64,000 nucleotides of DNA from Dryocola clanedunensis (GTDB lineage: Bacteria > Pseudomonadota > Gammaproteobacteria > Enterobacterales > Enterobacteriaceae), in NCBI RefSeq assembly GCF_025215155.1, contig NZ_JALHAM010000118.1. The stretch is one strand, 5' to 3'. The first letter of the stretch is position 1; every line of letters starts with the position of its first letter. The notes under the pieces are model-generated. The model was not told the DNA's origin, ran no database searches, and was given only the letters and a program-made list of their open reading frames with translations. Positions 34,581 to 43,547 of this stretch are shown in pieces. A program made the translations under genes and the position numbers.

Positions 34581-35339
34581 TTACTTCAGCCCATCCGCAG
34601 TCATGCGGTCGCGAATATGCTGTGCACGCTCTGCGGAAGCAGGGTGGTCATCCAGCATTGAGCTTTGACGGCCTTCTTCCTGTTTTGCCAGTTTCTCGAA
34701 GCTGGTCGCCAGACCGATTGGGTTAATACCGCGTTTTCTCAGCAGGTCGTAAGAGTAGTCATCCGCTTCCGATTCCTGACGCTGGGAGAACTGAGCGTTC
34801 ACCAGTTTCTCGCCCAGGTCACCCAACTGCGATTGTGACAGGCTGCCGACCACGCCACCCGCTGATGCGGCTGCAACGCGTGCTGCGTTGGTGCCCAGCG
34901 CAACCTGCATCCCTTTTTTCACGTGGCCCAGCGCAACGTGGCCCATTTCGTGGCCGATAACGGCTTCGACTTCGTTATCGTTCATCATGTCCATCAGACC
35001 GCTGTAAACGCGGATACAGCCGTTAGCCATAGCGAAGGCGTTGACGTCTTTGGTGACGTACACCTTGTAGTTCACCGGCATGCCGTTGATGTTGTCGCCC
35101 AGCGCGCTGGAGATTTTCGTCAGGCGCTTAGCGTAATCACTGCTGGACGGGGCGATGGACGCTTTACTGTCCAGCTCGGCGCAGGATTTATCGCTCAGTT
35201 CTTTTACTTGCGCGTCGCTCAGCGTGTAGGCCTGGAAGACCTCCGCGCCAGAGGCCAGCAGACCGTTGGAGTCCATACCCTGACAGCCGCTCAGCAGCAT
35301 GGCGAGCGTCAGGCTTAACATAATAGGGCGCATCTTCAT
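34581..35339 (-). CDS. loiP: Metalloprotease lipoprotein LoiP
   Basis: A 252-residue M48-family zinc protease anchored to the outer membrane. The lipobox is LLSGC near residue 19; HEMGH near residue 131 is the zinc motif and ESEADDYS supplies the third ligand. In E. coli, LoiP (YggG) acts with BepA in envelope quality control under low osmolarity. ATG 35339 is preferred to a TTG two codons upstream, agreeing with E. coli length. Confidence 0.96.
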   Translation of the reverse strand: MKMRPIMLSLTLAMLLSGCQGMDSNGLLASGAEVFQAYTLSDAQVKELSDKSCAELDSKASIAPSSSDYAKRLTKISSALGDNINGMPVNYKVYVTKDVNAFAMANGCIRVYSGLMDMMNDNEVEAVIGHEMGHVALGHVKKGMQVALGTNAARVAAASAGGVVGSLSQSQLGDLGEKLVNAQFSQRQESEADDYSYDLLRKRGINPIGLATSFEKLAKQEEGRQSSMLDDHPASAERAQHIRDRMTADGLK

Positions 35340-35618
35340 GGCCAATCTTCCTTTATTAGTTTCAACAGCCTTAAGGCGAATGCGTGCCAGAATTGGCGAC
35401 GCTTAAGCCATTATAAAGAAGATTACCGGGCGTGGGCAGCAACTTGCGTAACATGCGAGCGGGATCCAGAGATTTCTTACCTGGACAAAAGGATGCTCCA
35501 TGTACATGACTCACCGCATACGGTACATTGTTGGGACTTTTTCGGGCGTAGCCCATAACGCTTAGTAGTCAAGTCGTAAAACAAGGCGTGACCTTCAACC
35601 ATCCGATCTGGAGTGAAA

Positions 35619-37610
35619 ATGTCCTCTCGTAAAGAGCTTGCCAATGCTATTCGTGCACTCAGCATGGACGCAGTACAGAAAGCCAAATCCGGTCACCCGG
35701 GTGCCCCTATGGGTATGGCTGATATTGCCGAAGTCCTGTGGCGTGATTTCCTGAACCATAACCCGCAGAATCCGGCCTGGGCTGACCGCGACCGCTTCGT
35801 GCTGTCCAACGGCCACGGCTCCATGCTGATTTACAGCCTGCTGCACCTCACCGGTTATGACCTGCCGATTGAAGAACTGAAAAACTTCCGTCAGCTGCAT
35901 TCCAAAACTCCAGGTCACCCGGAAGTAGGCTACACCGCCGGTGTTGAAACCACGACTGGCCCGCTGGGTCAGGGGGTGGCGAATGCAGTAGGTATGGCGA
36001 TTGCTGAACGTACTATGGCGGCACAGTTCAACCGTCCTGGACACGACATTGTGGACCACTTCACCTATACGTTCCTGGGTGACGGCTGCATGATGGAAGG
36101 CATCTCCCACGAAGTCTGCTCGCTGGCGGGCACCCTGGGTCTGGGTAAACTGGTTGCGTTCTACGATGACAACGGCATCTCCATCGACGGCCACGTTGAA
36201 GGCTGGTTCACCGACGATACCGCTAAACGCTTTGAAGCCTACGGCTGGCACGTGGTGCGCGGTGTAGACGGTCACGACGCAGACGCTATCAAGCGTGCTG
36301 TTGAAGAAGCGAAAGCGGTTACCGATAAACCTTCACTACTGATGTGCAAAACCATCATAGGTTTCGGTTCACCAAACAAAGCGGGCACGCACGATTCCCA
36401 CGGCGCACCTTTAGGTGACGCTGAAATCGCGCTGACCCGTGAACAGCTTGGCTGGAAACACGCTCCGTTTGAAATCCCGTCTGAGATTTACGCTCAGTGG
36501 GATGCAAAAGAAGCAGGCCAGGCGAAAGAAGCCGCGTGGAATGAGAAGTTTGCTGCCTACGCGAAAGCCTTCCCGCAGGAAGCCGCTGAGTTTACCCGTC
36601 GTATGAAAGGCGACATGCCGGCTGATTTCGCCGCCAAAGCGCAGGCGTTCATCAAAAACCTGCAGGCTAACCCGGCTAAAATTGCCAGCCGTAAAGCGTC
36701 CCAGAACACCATCGAAGCTTTCGGCCATCTGCTGCCAGAATTCCTCGGCGGTTCCGCGGACCTCGCGCCTTCTAACCTGACCATCTGGTCTGGCTCTAAA
36801 GCGATTAACGAAGACAAAGCCGGTAACTACATCCATTACGGTGTTCGTGAATTCGGTATGACGGCGATTGCCAACGGTATCGCGCTGCACGGTGGTTTCC
36901 TGCCGTACACCTCTACCTTCCTGATGTTCGTGGAATATGCGCGTAACGCGGTGCGTATGGCCGCTCTGATGAAGCAGCGTCAGGTCATGGTCTACACCCA
37001 CGACTCCATCGGTCTGGGCGAAGATGGCCCGACTCACCAGCCTGTAGAGCAGCTTGCTGCCCTGCGCGTGACGCCAAACATGAGTACATGGCGTCCGTGT
37101 GACCAGGTGGAATCTGCGGTGGCGTGGAAATACGCTGTAGAACGTCACGACGGCCCGACCGCGCTGATCTTCTCCCGCCAGAATCTGGCGCAGCAGGATC
37201 GTACCGAGCAGCAGCTGGCGGATATCGCCCGCGGCGCGTACATCCTGAAAGATTGTGCAGGCCAGCCTGAACTGATTCTGATCGCTACCGGTTCCGAAGT
37301 TGAACTGGCCGTTGCGGCCTGGGACCAGCTGTCTGCGGAAGGCATCAAGGCACGCGTGGTCTCCATGCCGTCTACCGATGCGTTTGACAAGCAGGATGCA
37401 GCGTACCGTGAAGCCGTTCTGCCGAAAGCGGTTGCCGCTCGTGTTGCTGTAGAAGCGAGCATCGCAGACTACTGGTACAAGTACGTTGGCCTGAACGGCG
37501 CGGTAGTGGGCATGACCACCTTCGGTGAGTCTGCTCCGGCCGAGCAGCTGTTCGAAGAGTTTGGTTTCACCGTGGAGAACGTGGTGAAGCAGGCTAAAGC
37601 AGTTCTGTAA
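35619..37610 (+). CDS. tktA: Transketolase A
   Basis: A 663-residue thiamine-diphosphate enzyme of the pentose phosphate pathway that moves two-carbon units between sugar phosphates. Motifs: HPGAPMGMADIAEVLW near 26, the ThDP/Mg motif GDGCMMEGISHE near 154, and the catalytic region HDSIGLGEDGPTHQPVEQLA near 460. ATG 35619 has GGAG six bases upstream. It is followed by the duplicated terminator and repeat element at 37630-37819. Confidence 0.98.
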   Translation: MSSRKELANAIRALSMDAVQKAKSGHPGAPMGMADIAEVLWRDFLNHNPQNPAWADRDRFVLSNGHGSMLIYSLLHLTGYDLPIEELKNFRQLHSKTPGHPEVGYTAGVETTTGPLGQGVANAVGMAIAERTMAAQFNRPGHDIVDHFTYTFLGDGCMMEGISHEVCSLAGTLGLGKLVAFYDDNGISIDGHVEGWFTDDTAKRFEAYGWHVVRGVDGHDADAIKRAVEEAKAVTDKPSLLMCKTIIGFGSPNKAGTHDSHGAPLGDAEIALTREQLGWKHAPFEIPSEIYAQWDAKEAGQAKEAAWNEKFAAYAKAFPQEAAEFTRRMKGDMPADFAAKAQAFIKNLQANPAKIASRKASQNTIEAFGHLLPEFLGGSADLAPSNLTIWSGSKAINEDKAGNYIHYGVREFGMTAIANGIALHGGFLPYTSTFLMFVEYARNAVRMAALMKQRQVMVYTHDSIGLGEDGPTHQPVEQLAALRVTPNMSTWRPCDQVESAVAWKYAVERHDGPTALIFSRQNLAQQDRTEQQLADIARGAYILKDCAGQPELILIATGSEVELAVAAWDQLSAEGIKARVVSMPSTDAFDKQDAAYREAVLPKAVAARVAVEASIADYWYKYVGLNGAVVGMTTFGESAPAEQLFEEFGFTVENVVKQAKAVL

Positions 37611-37629
37611 TTTCTGAGCTGGACTGATC

Positions 37630-37656
37630 TGACGGGCCGCATTCGCGGCCCGTTTT
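37630..37656 (+). terminator. tktA terminator, first copy
   Basis: Stem ACGGGCCGC/GCGGCCCGT with loop ATTC followed by TTTTG. The 27-base block TGACGGGCC…CCCGTTTT is repeated exactly at 37793-37819, 163 bases downstream. Confidence 0.85.
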
Positions 37657-37792
37657 GTTGCGGGCAAAGAAGGAAAAAGCGTGGTTTTTCCTTCTTTGTG
37701 ATAAGTTGCCGAAAATCAACAAATTGATTTTCCTTGTTATTTAGTTGGTGCGAGATCTGAGTTACTCAAACGTTCAGGGTTTGCCATCAACT
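37657..37792 (+). mobile_element. Two-hairpin repeat element, copy A, within a duplicated terminator
   Basis: A 136-base insert bounded by direct copies of the tktA terminator. It contains a 14-bp stem (37665-37678 with 37685-37698, loop GCGTGG) and a 9-bp stem (37711-37719 with 37724-37732). The core 37668-37743 matches copy B (47397-47472, opposite strand) at 69 of 76 positions by hand alignment. It carries no ORF. A non-autonomous mobile element with a long target duplication is the best explanation; no known family was recognised. Confidence 0.6.
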
Positions 37793-37819
37793 TGACGGGC
37801 CGCATTCGCGGCCCGTTTT
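37793..37819 (+). terminator. tktA terminator, second copy
   Basis: Identical to 37630-37656 over 27 bases but with the full run of eight T, so this is probably the original right flank. It ends three bases before the stop codon of the convergent efflux gene. Confidence 0.85.
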
Positions 37820-37821
37820 TT

Positions 37822-39348
37822 TTACGCCGTTTTCGGCTGCGGCTTAGAAAAGAGCAGGATCAGCGGCAGCAAAATAAAGCACAGGAACATCATCAGGCGG
37901 AAGTCCTGATAATAAGCCATGGTAGTGGCCTGACGGGTGACTTCGCCATTGACCGCCAGCAGCCCACCGAGGCTATGAATGTTCCACATGCCGTGCTGCA
38001 TATCGTTCTGTAGCGCTTTGTTAAACGGATTAATAAAGCTCGAAAACACCGCGTGGTTGCGCTGGCTCTGCTGGGCCAGATAGGTTGTCATCACCGAAAT
38101 GCCAATACTGCTGCCGATGTTGCGGATCAGGCTGTAGAGCGATGTCCCCTCGGTGCGGTACTTTTGAGGCAGGGTCGAGAACGTCAGCGTCGAAAGCGGT
38201 ACAAAGGTTAAGCCCATCCCCACACCCTGCACGATCCCGGTACTGATAATGTCCCATTTGCTTATCGACATATCGAAGTGGGTCATCTGCCACAATGAAA
38301 GCGCCATGATGAGCACCCCGGCCGCAATGAGGTAGCGCATATCGACTTTACCGGCAACGCGTCCGACCAGCATCATGCTGAACATAGTCCCGAAGCCGCG
38401 CGGCGTCATCAGCAACCCGACATCAATAACCGGATAGTTCATCAGCCCCTGAAGCAACGGAGGGAGCAGGGCCATCGTTGCCATCAGGACTGTCCCCATC
38501 ATGAAGCTGAACAGCAGGCCAACGATAAAGTTCTTATCTCTAAATATCTGCGGGTCGATAAAGGGCCGTTTGCCCGTCATGATATGGGCAATAAACAGAT
38601 AAAACGCCGTGCCCGCCAGGATCGCTTCAATAATGATTTCACCGCTGGCAAACCACTCTTTCGACTGCCCGCGGTCGAGGAACAGCTGCAGGCTGCCGAT
38701 GGCAATACTAAGCAGGAAGAAGCCCGCTAAATCAAATTTTCGCTTTGCGTCTAGCTTCGTTTCAACCACGAAGGTGACGATGCCCAGCCAGGCCAGGATG
38801 CCAAAGGGGATATTGATATAGAACACCCAGCGCCAGCTGTAGTATTCCGTCAGCCAACCGCCGAGAGAAGGCCCCAGAATGGGCCCCACCATGACGCCCA
38901 GCCCCCACATTGCCATTGCCGAACCATGTTTGGCTGGTGGCCAGGTATCCAGCAGGACAGATTGCGAGAGTGGGACCAGGCTTGCACCAAAAATACCCTG
39001 CAACAAACGAAAAGCGACAATTTGATCGAGTGATTGCGCGGCGCCGCACAGCATTGAGGCGACGGTAAAGCCCACCACCGAATAGCTGAAGAGACGTTTA
39101 CGGCCAATTTTTGCCGCGACGAAGCCCGTGAGCGGCATGGCGATGGCTGCCGCTACGATGTAAGAGGTCAGCACCCAGGAGGTCTGGTCCTGCGTCGCTC
39201 CCATTGCGCCCTGCATGTGGGGCAAGGCAACGTTCGCAATGGTGGTATCCAGCGCCTGCATGATGGTCGCCAGCATCACCGATAACGTGATCAGTATCCG
39301 GCGGTTCTGCGTTGTGCTGTCAGCAGGCAATGTCATGGTATCTGACAT
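37822..39348 (-). CDS. EmrB-like DHA2-family MFS drug efflux transporter
   Basis: A 508-residue inner-membrane protein with about 14 transmembrane segments. It has the DHA2 motifs LDTTIANVALP in TM1, SWVLTSYIVAAAIAMPLTGF and GRKRLF after TM2, and WRWVFYINIPFG near residue 170. It follows an EmrA-like adaptor by 12 bases and a MarR regulator, so it probably forms a tripartite pump with TolC. Substrates are unknown. E. coli has other genes between tktA and epd, so this operon is an accessory insertion here. Confidence 0.88.
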   Translation of the reverse strand: MSDTMTLPADSTTQNRRILITLSVMLATIMQALDTTIANVALPHMQGAMGATQDQTSWVLTSYIVAAAIAMPLTGFVAAKIGRKRLFSYSVVGFTVASMLCGAAQSLDQIVAFRLLQGIFGASLVPLSQSVLLDTWPPAKHGSAMAMWGLGVMVGPILGPSLGGWLTEYYSWRWVFYINIPFGILAWLGIVTFVVETKLDAKRKFDLAGFFLLSIAIGSLQLFLDRGQSKEWFASGEIIIEAILAGTAFYLFIAHIMTGKRPFIDPQIFRDKNFIVGLLFSFMMGTVLMATMALLPPLLQGLMNYPVIDVGLLMTPRGFGTMFSMMLVGRVAGKVDMRYLIAAGVLIMALSLWQMTHFDMSISKWDIISTGIVQGVGMGLTFVPLSTLTFSTLPQKYRTEGTSLYSLIRNIGSSIGISVMTTYLAQQSQRNHAVFSSFINPFNKALQNDMQHGMWNIHSLGGLLAVNGEVTRQATTMAYYQDFRLMMFLCFILLPLILLFSKPQPKTA

Positions 39349-39360
39349 AATCAGCCTCCT

Positions 39361-40377
39361 TTAGAGTACGAGATGGCGGGTGTGGTGGGTATCAACACTA
39401 ATATCGGCGCTTAGCCCCGCGCGCAGCTGTGGCATATTGCTGGCGGTTTCTACGCTAATGCGGACTGGTACGCGCTGGGTTACTTTTACCCAGTTGCCGG
39501 TGGCATTCTCTGCCGGAATAACCGAGTACTCTGCACCCGTTGCGGGACTGATGCTGACCACTTTGCCGTGCCAGGTCACGCCAGGGGCGTAATCCACTTC
39601 AATGTCTGCGGTCTGATTCACGCGGATATTGGTCAGATCTTTCTCGGTAAAGTTCGCTTCGACATACAGGTTATGGTCAGAAACCAGCAGCATGGCCGTG
39701 GTGCCGTCCTGAACGTATTCGCCGCGATGAATGACCTTCGTGATCGTGCCTGAAGTCGGTGCGTATTCATTGACGTGCGCAAGATTGTTCTGCGCGGTCT
39801 TGAGCGTAGCCAGCGCTTTCTTATAGCGCGGGTGCTGTTCAACGGGCCCCGCAATATCTCCGCCAAAACTGTCGACCACTTCATCGAGCTGTTTTTTCAG
39901 CATATTAACTTCCAGCGCCATCAGCAGCGTTTTCTGGTGGGCGGCGTCAAGCTCGGTTGCTGAGACATAGCCTTTACCACTTAGGCTGCGTTCACGGCCT
40001 TCCTGACGGGCAGCAAAGGCATACTGACTTTGTGACACCTTGATGTTCGCGAGCTTGCTCTGGTACTGCGACTTGATCGTTTTCAGATCGATCACGGTAT
40101 TATTCAGATCGGACTGCGCCTGTTCTACGGCCAGTTTGAAAGGCCTGGGATCGACGCTAAACAGCAGATCGCCTTTCTTCACGTGCTGGTTTTCAACGAC
40201 AGGTACGCTAACCACGCGGCCGTCTACTTCAGCGCTGATGCTGGTTTTATCCGCCTTCACGTAGGCATTATCCGTTTCGATATAACGACCACCATGCAGC
40301 CAGACAGCGGCACCGGCGACGGCAAAAACGGCAGGAATGGCCAGCAATAGAATCAAACGAAGTTTTTTTCTGTTCAT
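39361..40377 (-). CDS. EmrA-like HlyD-family membrane fusion protein
   Basis: A 338-residue periplasmic adaptor anchored by one N-terminal transmembrane segment (residues 6-28). The sequence YIETDNAYVKAD is the HlyD/EmrA signature, followed by the lipoyl-like half-motifs, a coiled-coil hairpin (about 80-190) and the beta-barrel region (APTSGTITKV). It bridges the MFS pump and an outer-membrane channel. Middle gene of the marR-emrA-emrB-like operon. Confidence 0.88.
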   Translation of the reverse strand: MNRKKLRLILLLAIPAVFAVAGAAVWLHGGRYIETDNAYVKADKTSISAEVDGRVVSVPVVENQHVKKGDLLFSVDPRPFKLAVEQAQSDLNNTVIDLKTIKSQYQSKLANIKVSQSQYAFAARQEGRERSLSGKGYVSATELDAAHQKTLLMALEVNMLKKQLDEVVDSFGGDIAGPVEQHPRYKKALATLKTAQNNLAHVNEYAPTSGTITKVIHRGEYVQDGTTAMLLVSDHNLYVEANFTEKDLTNIRVNQTADIEVDYAPGVTWHGKVVSISPATGAEYSVIPAENATGNWVKVTQRVPVRISVETASNMPQLRAGLSADISVDTHHTRHLVL

Positions 40378-40424
40378 GGGGGATACTCTTGGTTGTGCGC
40401 GCCAGCTAAAGGGGCGCGACAGTG

Positions 40425-40862
40425 TTAATTCTGGCGATGCTTGATGGCGGACAGGTTGTTACGTACCTCTTCAAGTGCCTGGATAAAGTCTTCGATCTTT
40501 TCCGGTCCAAAAGTCTTGAGCACTTCGTGCCACAGCGTTTCGCTTTCCTGTTCAATTTTGGCAAGTTGCTGATGAGCGGCAGGGCGCAAATACAAAAGGA
40601 ATGCCCGGCGATCGCTGGTGTCCTGACGGCGCTCTATCAAATCAAGTTCGACAAGCTGATCGACAACTCTCATGACGCTCATCGGTGTAAGCTCCATCAG
40701 TTCAGCGAGTTCAACCTGGCGAATGCCTTCACGGATGGCCAGTAGGCCAATGGCGCGGCCCTGAGATTGACTCAATTGTTTATCGGTACGGCGCTGGAAG
40801 AAGATTTGCCGCGCCAGTCGTGAGATGTCGGTTATCAAATAACCAGCAGGAAGATAGGTCAT
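40425..40862 (-). CDS. MarR-family transcriptional regulator
   Basis: A 145-residue winged-helix repressor. The recognition region (REGIRQVELAELMELTPMSVMRVVDQLVE, split by helices near 45-75) and the wing (RRQDTSDRRAFLLYL) are typical. As first gene of the efflux operon it probably represses itself and the pump, and releases in the presence of a phenolic or drug ligand. An AT-rich palindrome at 40916-40932 is a candidate operator. Confidence 0.88.
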   Translation of the reverse strand: MTYLPAGYLITDISRLARQIFFQRRTDKQLSQSQGRAIGLLAIREGIRQVELAELMELTPMSVMRVVDQLVELDLIERRQDTSDRRAFLLYLRPAAHQQLAKIEQESETLWHEVLKTFGPEKIEDFIQALEEVRNNLSAIKHRQN

Positions 40863-40912
40863 TACACCACCTGTAAGCTTTATTGTTGAGGTGGTTATAG
40901 TAACGCATGAGT

Positions 40913-40932
40913 ATTATAATAGTGGTTATTAT
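40913..40932 (-). promoter_or_regulatory. Promoter/operator region of the MarR-efflux operon
   Basis: On the minus strand TATAAT (40913-40918) gives a perfect -10 box. It is overlapped by ATAATA-GTGGT-TATTAT (40916-40932), an inverted repeat fit for MarR-type repression. The remaining gap to epd holds the CRP site and epd leader. Confidence 0.5.
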
Positions 40933-41011
40933 GTTGTTTATAATTAAACTTGCCGTTAATATTTTTTTTGGTTGGGATTATTCCACATCCGCCCATGGCT
41001 GGCCGGTAAAG

Positions 41012-41027
41012 TGTGATGCAGATCAGA
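41012..41027 (+). promoter_or_regulatory. CRP site upstream of epd
   Basis: TGTGA-TGCAGA-TCAGA matches the CRP consensus at all but one half-site base. It stands about 195 bases before epd. CRP control of the epd-pgk-fbaA operon is established in E. coli. Confidence 0.55.
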
Positions 41028-41220
41028 TAAATGTGCTTCCTGGCAGGGCTTGCATTCCTTTTATTCCAGCTTTCACCTACCATAGCTGAAGCGTTTCAGT
41101 CGATAATGTGTTCGACAATTAAGCAATCAATTGCAGTTTCGTGAGTGCGAGGATTCCCCTGAGCGGGCGGCTGGATTACTCTGTCAGCCACTTCGATTCA
41201 GGGATTCTGGCAGGAGAGAT

Positions 41221-42240
41221 ATGACCGTACGCATCGCAATTAATGGCTTCGGTCGCATTGGGCGCAACGTGGTACGTGCATTGTACGAATCAGGTCGCCG
41301 TGCGGAAATCACCGTGGTAGCAATCAATGAGCTGGCTGATGCTGCGGGTATGGCGCATCTGTTGAAGTACGACACCAGTCATGGGCGCTTTGCCTGGGAT
41401 GTCCGTCAGGAGCGCGAGCAGCTTTGGGTTGGCGATGATGCCATCCGTTTATTGCATGAACCGACTATCGCAGCACTGCCATGGCGTGAGCTTGGTGTGG
41501 ATGTCGTGTTGGACTGTACCGGTGTCTTTGGTTCGCGCGCAGATGGCGAAGCTCATCTGGAAGCGGGGGCAAAAAAAGTTCTCTTCTCCCATCCTGGTGG
41601 CAACGATCTGGATGCAACCGTGGTTTACGGTGTCAACCACCACGAAGTGCAAGCCAGCCACCGAATTGTCTCAAATGCCTCCTGTACCACGAATTGTATA
41701 ATCCCGATTATCAAATTGCTTGATGATGCCTTTGGCATTGAGTGGGGAACCGTCACAACCATCCACTCCGCGATGCACGATCAGCAGGTAATAGATGCAT
41801 ATCATCCAGACCTGCGACGTACCCGCGCCGCCAGTCAATCGATCATCCCGGTAGATACGCGTCTTGCCGCTGGCATCGCCCGTATTTTCCCAAAATTTAA
41901 CGATCGTTTTGAGGCTATTGCGGTTCGCGTTCCGACGATAAACGTCACCGCAATCGATTTAAGCGTTACGGTGAGGGATGCGGTTAATGCTAATGAAATC
42001 AATCAGTTGCTGCAAAAAGCGGCGCAGAATTCATTTCATGGTATAGTTGACTATACGGAATTACCGTTGGTCTCGACTGATTTTAACCACGATCCGCACA
42101 GTGCCATTGTTGACGGCACGCAAACGCGGGTCAGTGGGCAGCATCTGATTAAAACACTGGTCTGGTGCGATAACGAATGGGGCTTTGCTAACCGAATGCT
42201 CGACACGACGTTAGTCATGGCTGCAAGTGGTTTCAGGTAG
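41221..42240 (+). CDS. epd: Erythrose-4-phosphate dehydrogenase
   Basis: A 339-residue GAPDH-like NAD enzyme that oxidises erythrose 4-phosphate to 4-phosphoerythronate for pyridoxal phosphate synthesis. NAD motif INGFGRIGRNVVRALYE, catalytic cysteine in SNASCTTNC, and WCDNEWGFANRM near the end. ATG 41221 with GGAGAGAT upstream gives the E. coli length; the longer frame from 41131 is not conserved. First gene of epd-pgk-fbaA. Confidence 0.97.
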   Translation: MTVRIAINGFGRIGRNVVRALYESGRRAEITVVAINELADAAGMAHLLKYDTSHGRFAWDVRQEREQLWVGDDAIRLLHEPTIAALPWRELGVDVVLDCTGVFGSRADGEAHLEAGAKKVLFSHPGGNDLDATVVYGVNHHEVQASHRIVSNASCTTNCIIPIIKLLDDAFGIEWGTVTTIHSAMHDQQVIDAYHPDLRRTRAASQSIIPVDTRLAAGIARIFPKFNDRFEAIAVRVPTINVTAIDLSVTVRDAVNANEINQLLQKAAQNSFHGIVDYTELPLVSTDFNHDPHSAIVDGTQTRVSGQHLIKTLVWCDNEWGFANRMLDTTLVMAASGFR

Positions 42241-42289
42241 GGCGTAGAATGCGCCCGCAAAACTTTAAGAATCAACGAGAGGATTCACC

Positions 42290-43453
42290 ATGTCTGTAAT
42301 TAAGATGACCGATCTGGATCTGGCTGGAAAGCGCGTTCTGATCCGTGCAGATTTGAACGTACCAGTTAAAGAAGGGAAAGTGACATCTGACGCACGTATC
42401 CGTGCATCTCTGCCAACTATCGAACTGGCCCTGAAGCAAGGCGCGAAAGTGATGGTTACCTCTCACTTGGGTCGTCCGACCGAAGGCGAGTACAACGAAG
42501 AATTCTCTCTGCTGCCGGTTGTTAACTACCTGAAAGACAAACTGTCTTCCCCGGTTCGCCTGGCGAAAGATTACCTGGACGGCGTTGAAGTTGCTGCCGG
42601 TGAGCTGGTTGTTCTGGAAAACGTTCGCTTCAACAAAGGCGAAAAGAAAGACGACGAAACCCTGTCTAAGAAATACGCTGCCCTGTGCGACGTATTCGTT
42701 ATGGATGCTTTCGGCACCGCGCACCGCGCGCAGGCTTCTACTCACGGCGTAGGCAAATTTGCTGACATCGCTTGTGCAGGCCCACTGCTGGCTGAAGAGC
42801 TGAGCGCGCTGGGTAAAGCACTGAAAGAACCTGCTCGTCCAATGGTGGCTATCGTTGGTGGTTCTAAAGTTTCTACCAAACTGACCGTTCTGGATTCTCT
42901 GTCCAAAATCGCTGACCAGCTGATTGTTGGCGGTGGTATCGCGAACACCTTCGTTGCTGCTCAAGGCCACAACGTCGGTAAATCCCTGTACGAAGCAGAC
43001 CTGGTTGAAGAAGCTAAACGCCTGCTGACGACCTGCGATATCCCTGTTCCAACTGATGTTCGCGTAGCCACTGAGTTCTCTGAAACGGCTACCGCTACCC
43101 TGAAATCTGTAAACGACATCAAAGATGAAGAGCAGATCCTGGACCTGGGCGACGTTTCTGCACAGAAACTGGCTGAGATCCTGAAAAACGCGAAAACCAT
43201 TCTGTGGAATGGCCCGGTTGGCGTGTTCGAGTTCCCTAACTTCCGTAAAGGAACCGAGATCGTTGCTAACGCCATCGCAGACAGCGACGCGTTCTCTATC
43301 GCGGGCGGCGGCGATACCCTGGCGGCTATCGACCTGTTCGGTATTTCCGACAAAATCTCCTACATCTCAACTGGCGGTGGCGCATTCCTCGAATTCGTGG
43401 AAGGCAAAGTACTGCCAGCAGTAGCGATGCTCGAAGAGCGCGCTAAGAAGTAA
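42290..43453 (+). CDS. pgk: Phosphoglycerate kinase
   Basis: A 387-residue glycolytic kinase making ATP from 1,3-bisphosphoglycerate. N-domain RADLNVPVKEGKV and HLGRP; C-domain VGGSKVSTKL, GGGIANTF and the nucleotide loop GGGDTLAA. Codon use is strongly biased, as in highly expressed genes. 49 bases after epd. Confidence 0.98.
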   Translation: MSVIKMTDLDLAGKRVLIRADLNVPVKEGKVTSDARIRASLPTIELALKQGAKVMVTSHLGRPTEGEYNEEFSLLPVVNYLKDKLSSPVRLAKDYLDGVEVAAGELVVLENVRFNKGEKKDDETLSKKYAALCDVFVMDAFGTAHRAQASTHGVGKFADIACAGPLLAEELSALGKALKEPARPMVAIVGGSKVSTKLTVLDSLSKIADQLIVGGGIANTFVAAQGHNVGKSLYEADLVEEAKRLLTTCDIPVPTDVRVATEFSETATATLKSVNDIKDEEQILDLGDVSAQKLAEILKNAKTILWNGPVGVFEFPNFRKGTEIVANAIADSDAFSIAGGGDTLAAIDLFGISDKISYISTGGGAFLEFVEGKVLPAVAMLEERAKK

Positions 43454-43458
43454 TAATT

Positions 43459-43480
43459 ACGGGCAGGTTATCCTGCCCGT
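43459..43480 (+). terminator. Hairpin between pgk and fbaA
   Basis: ACGGGCAGG pairs with CCTGCCCGT around TTAT; only a short T-rich tail follows, so read-through to fbaA is likely. Confidence 0.55.
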
Positions 43481-43547
43481 TGATTTCTTGCCGCCCGTAG
43501 ACGACCTTAGGCGGCACAAACGTTACGACGATACAGGACAAACAACC

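Noticed and set aside
40907..41089. A 60-codon plus-strand ORF with a hydrophobic start, upstream of epd
   Set aside because: It overlaps the MarR promoter and palindrome and the epd CRP site, has no RBS, and its tail is not protein-like.
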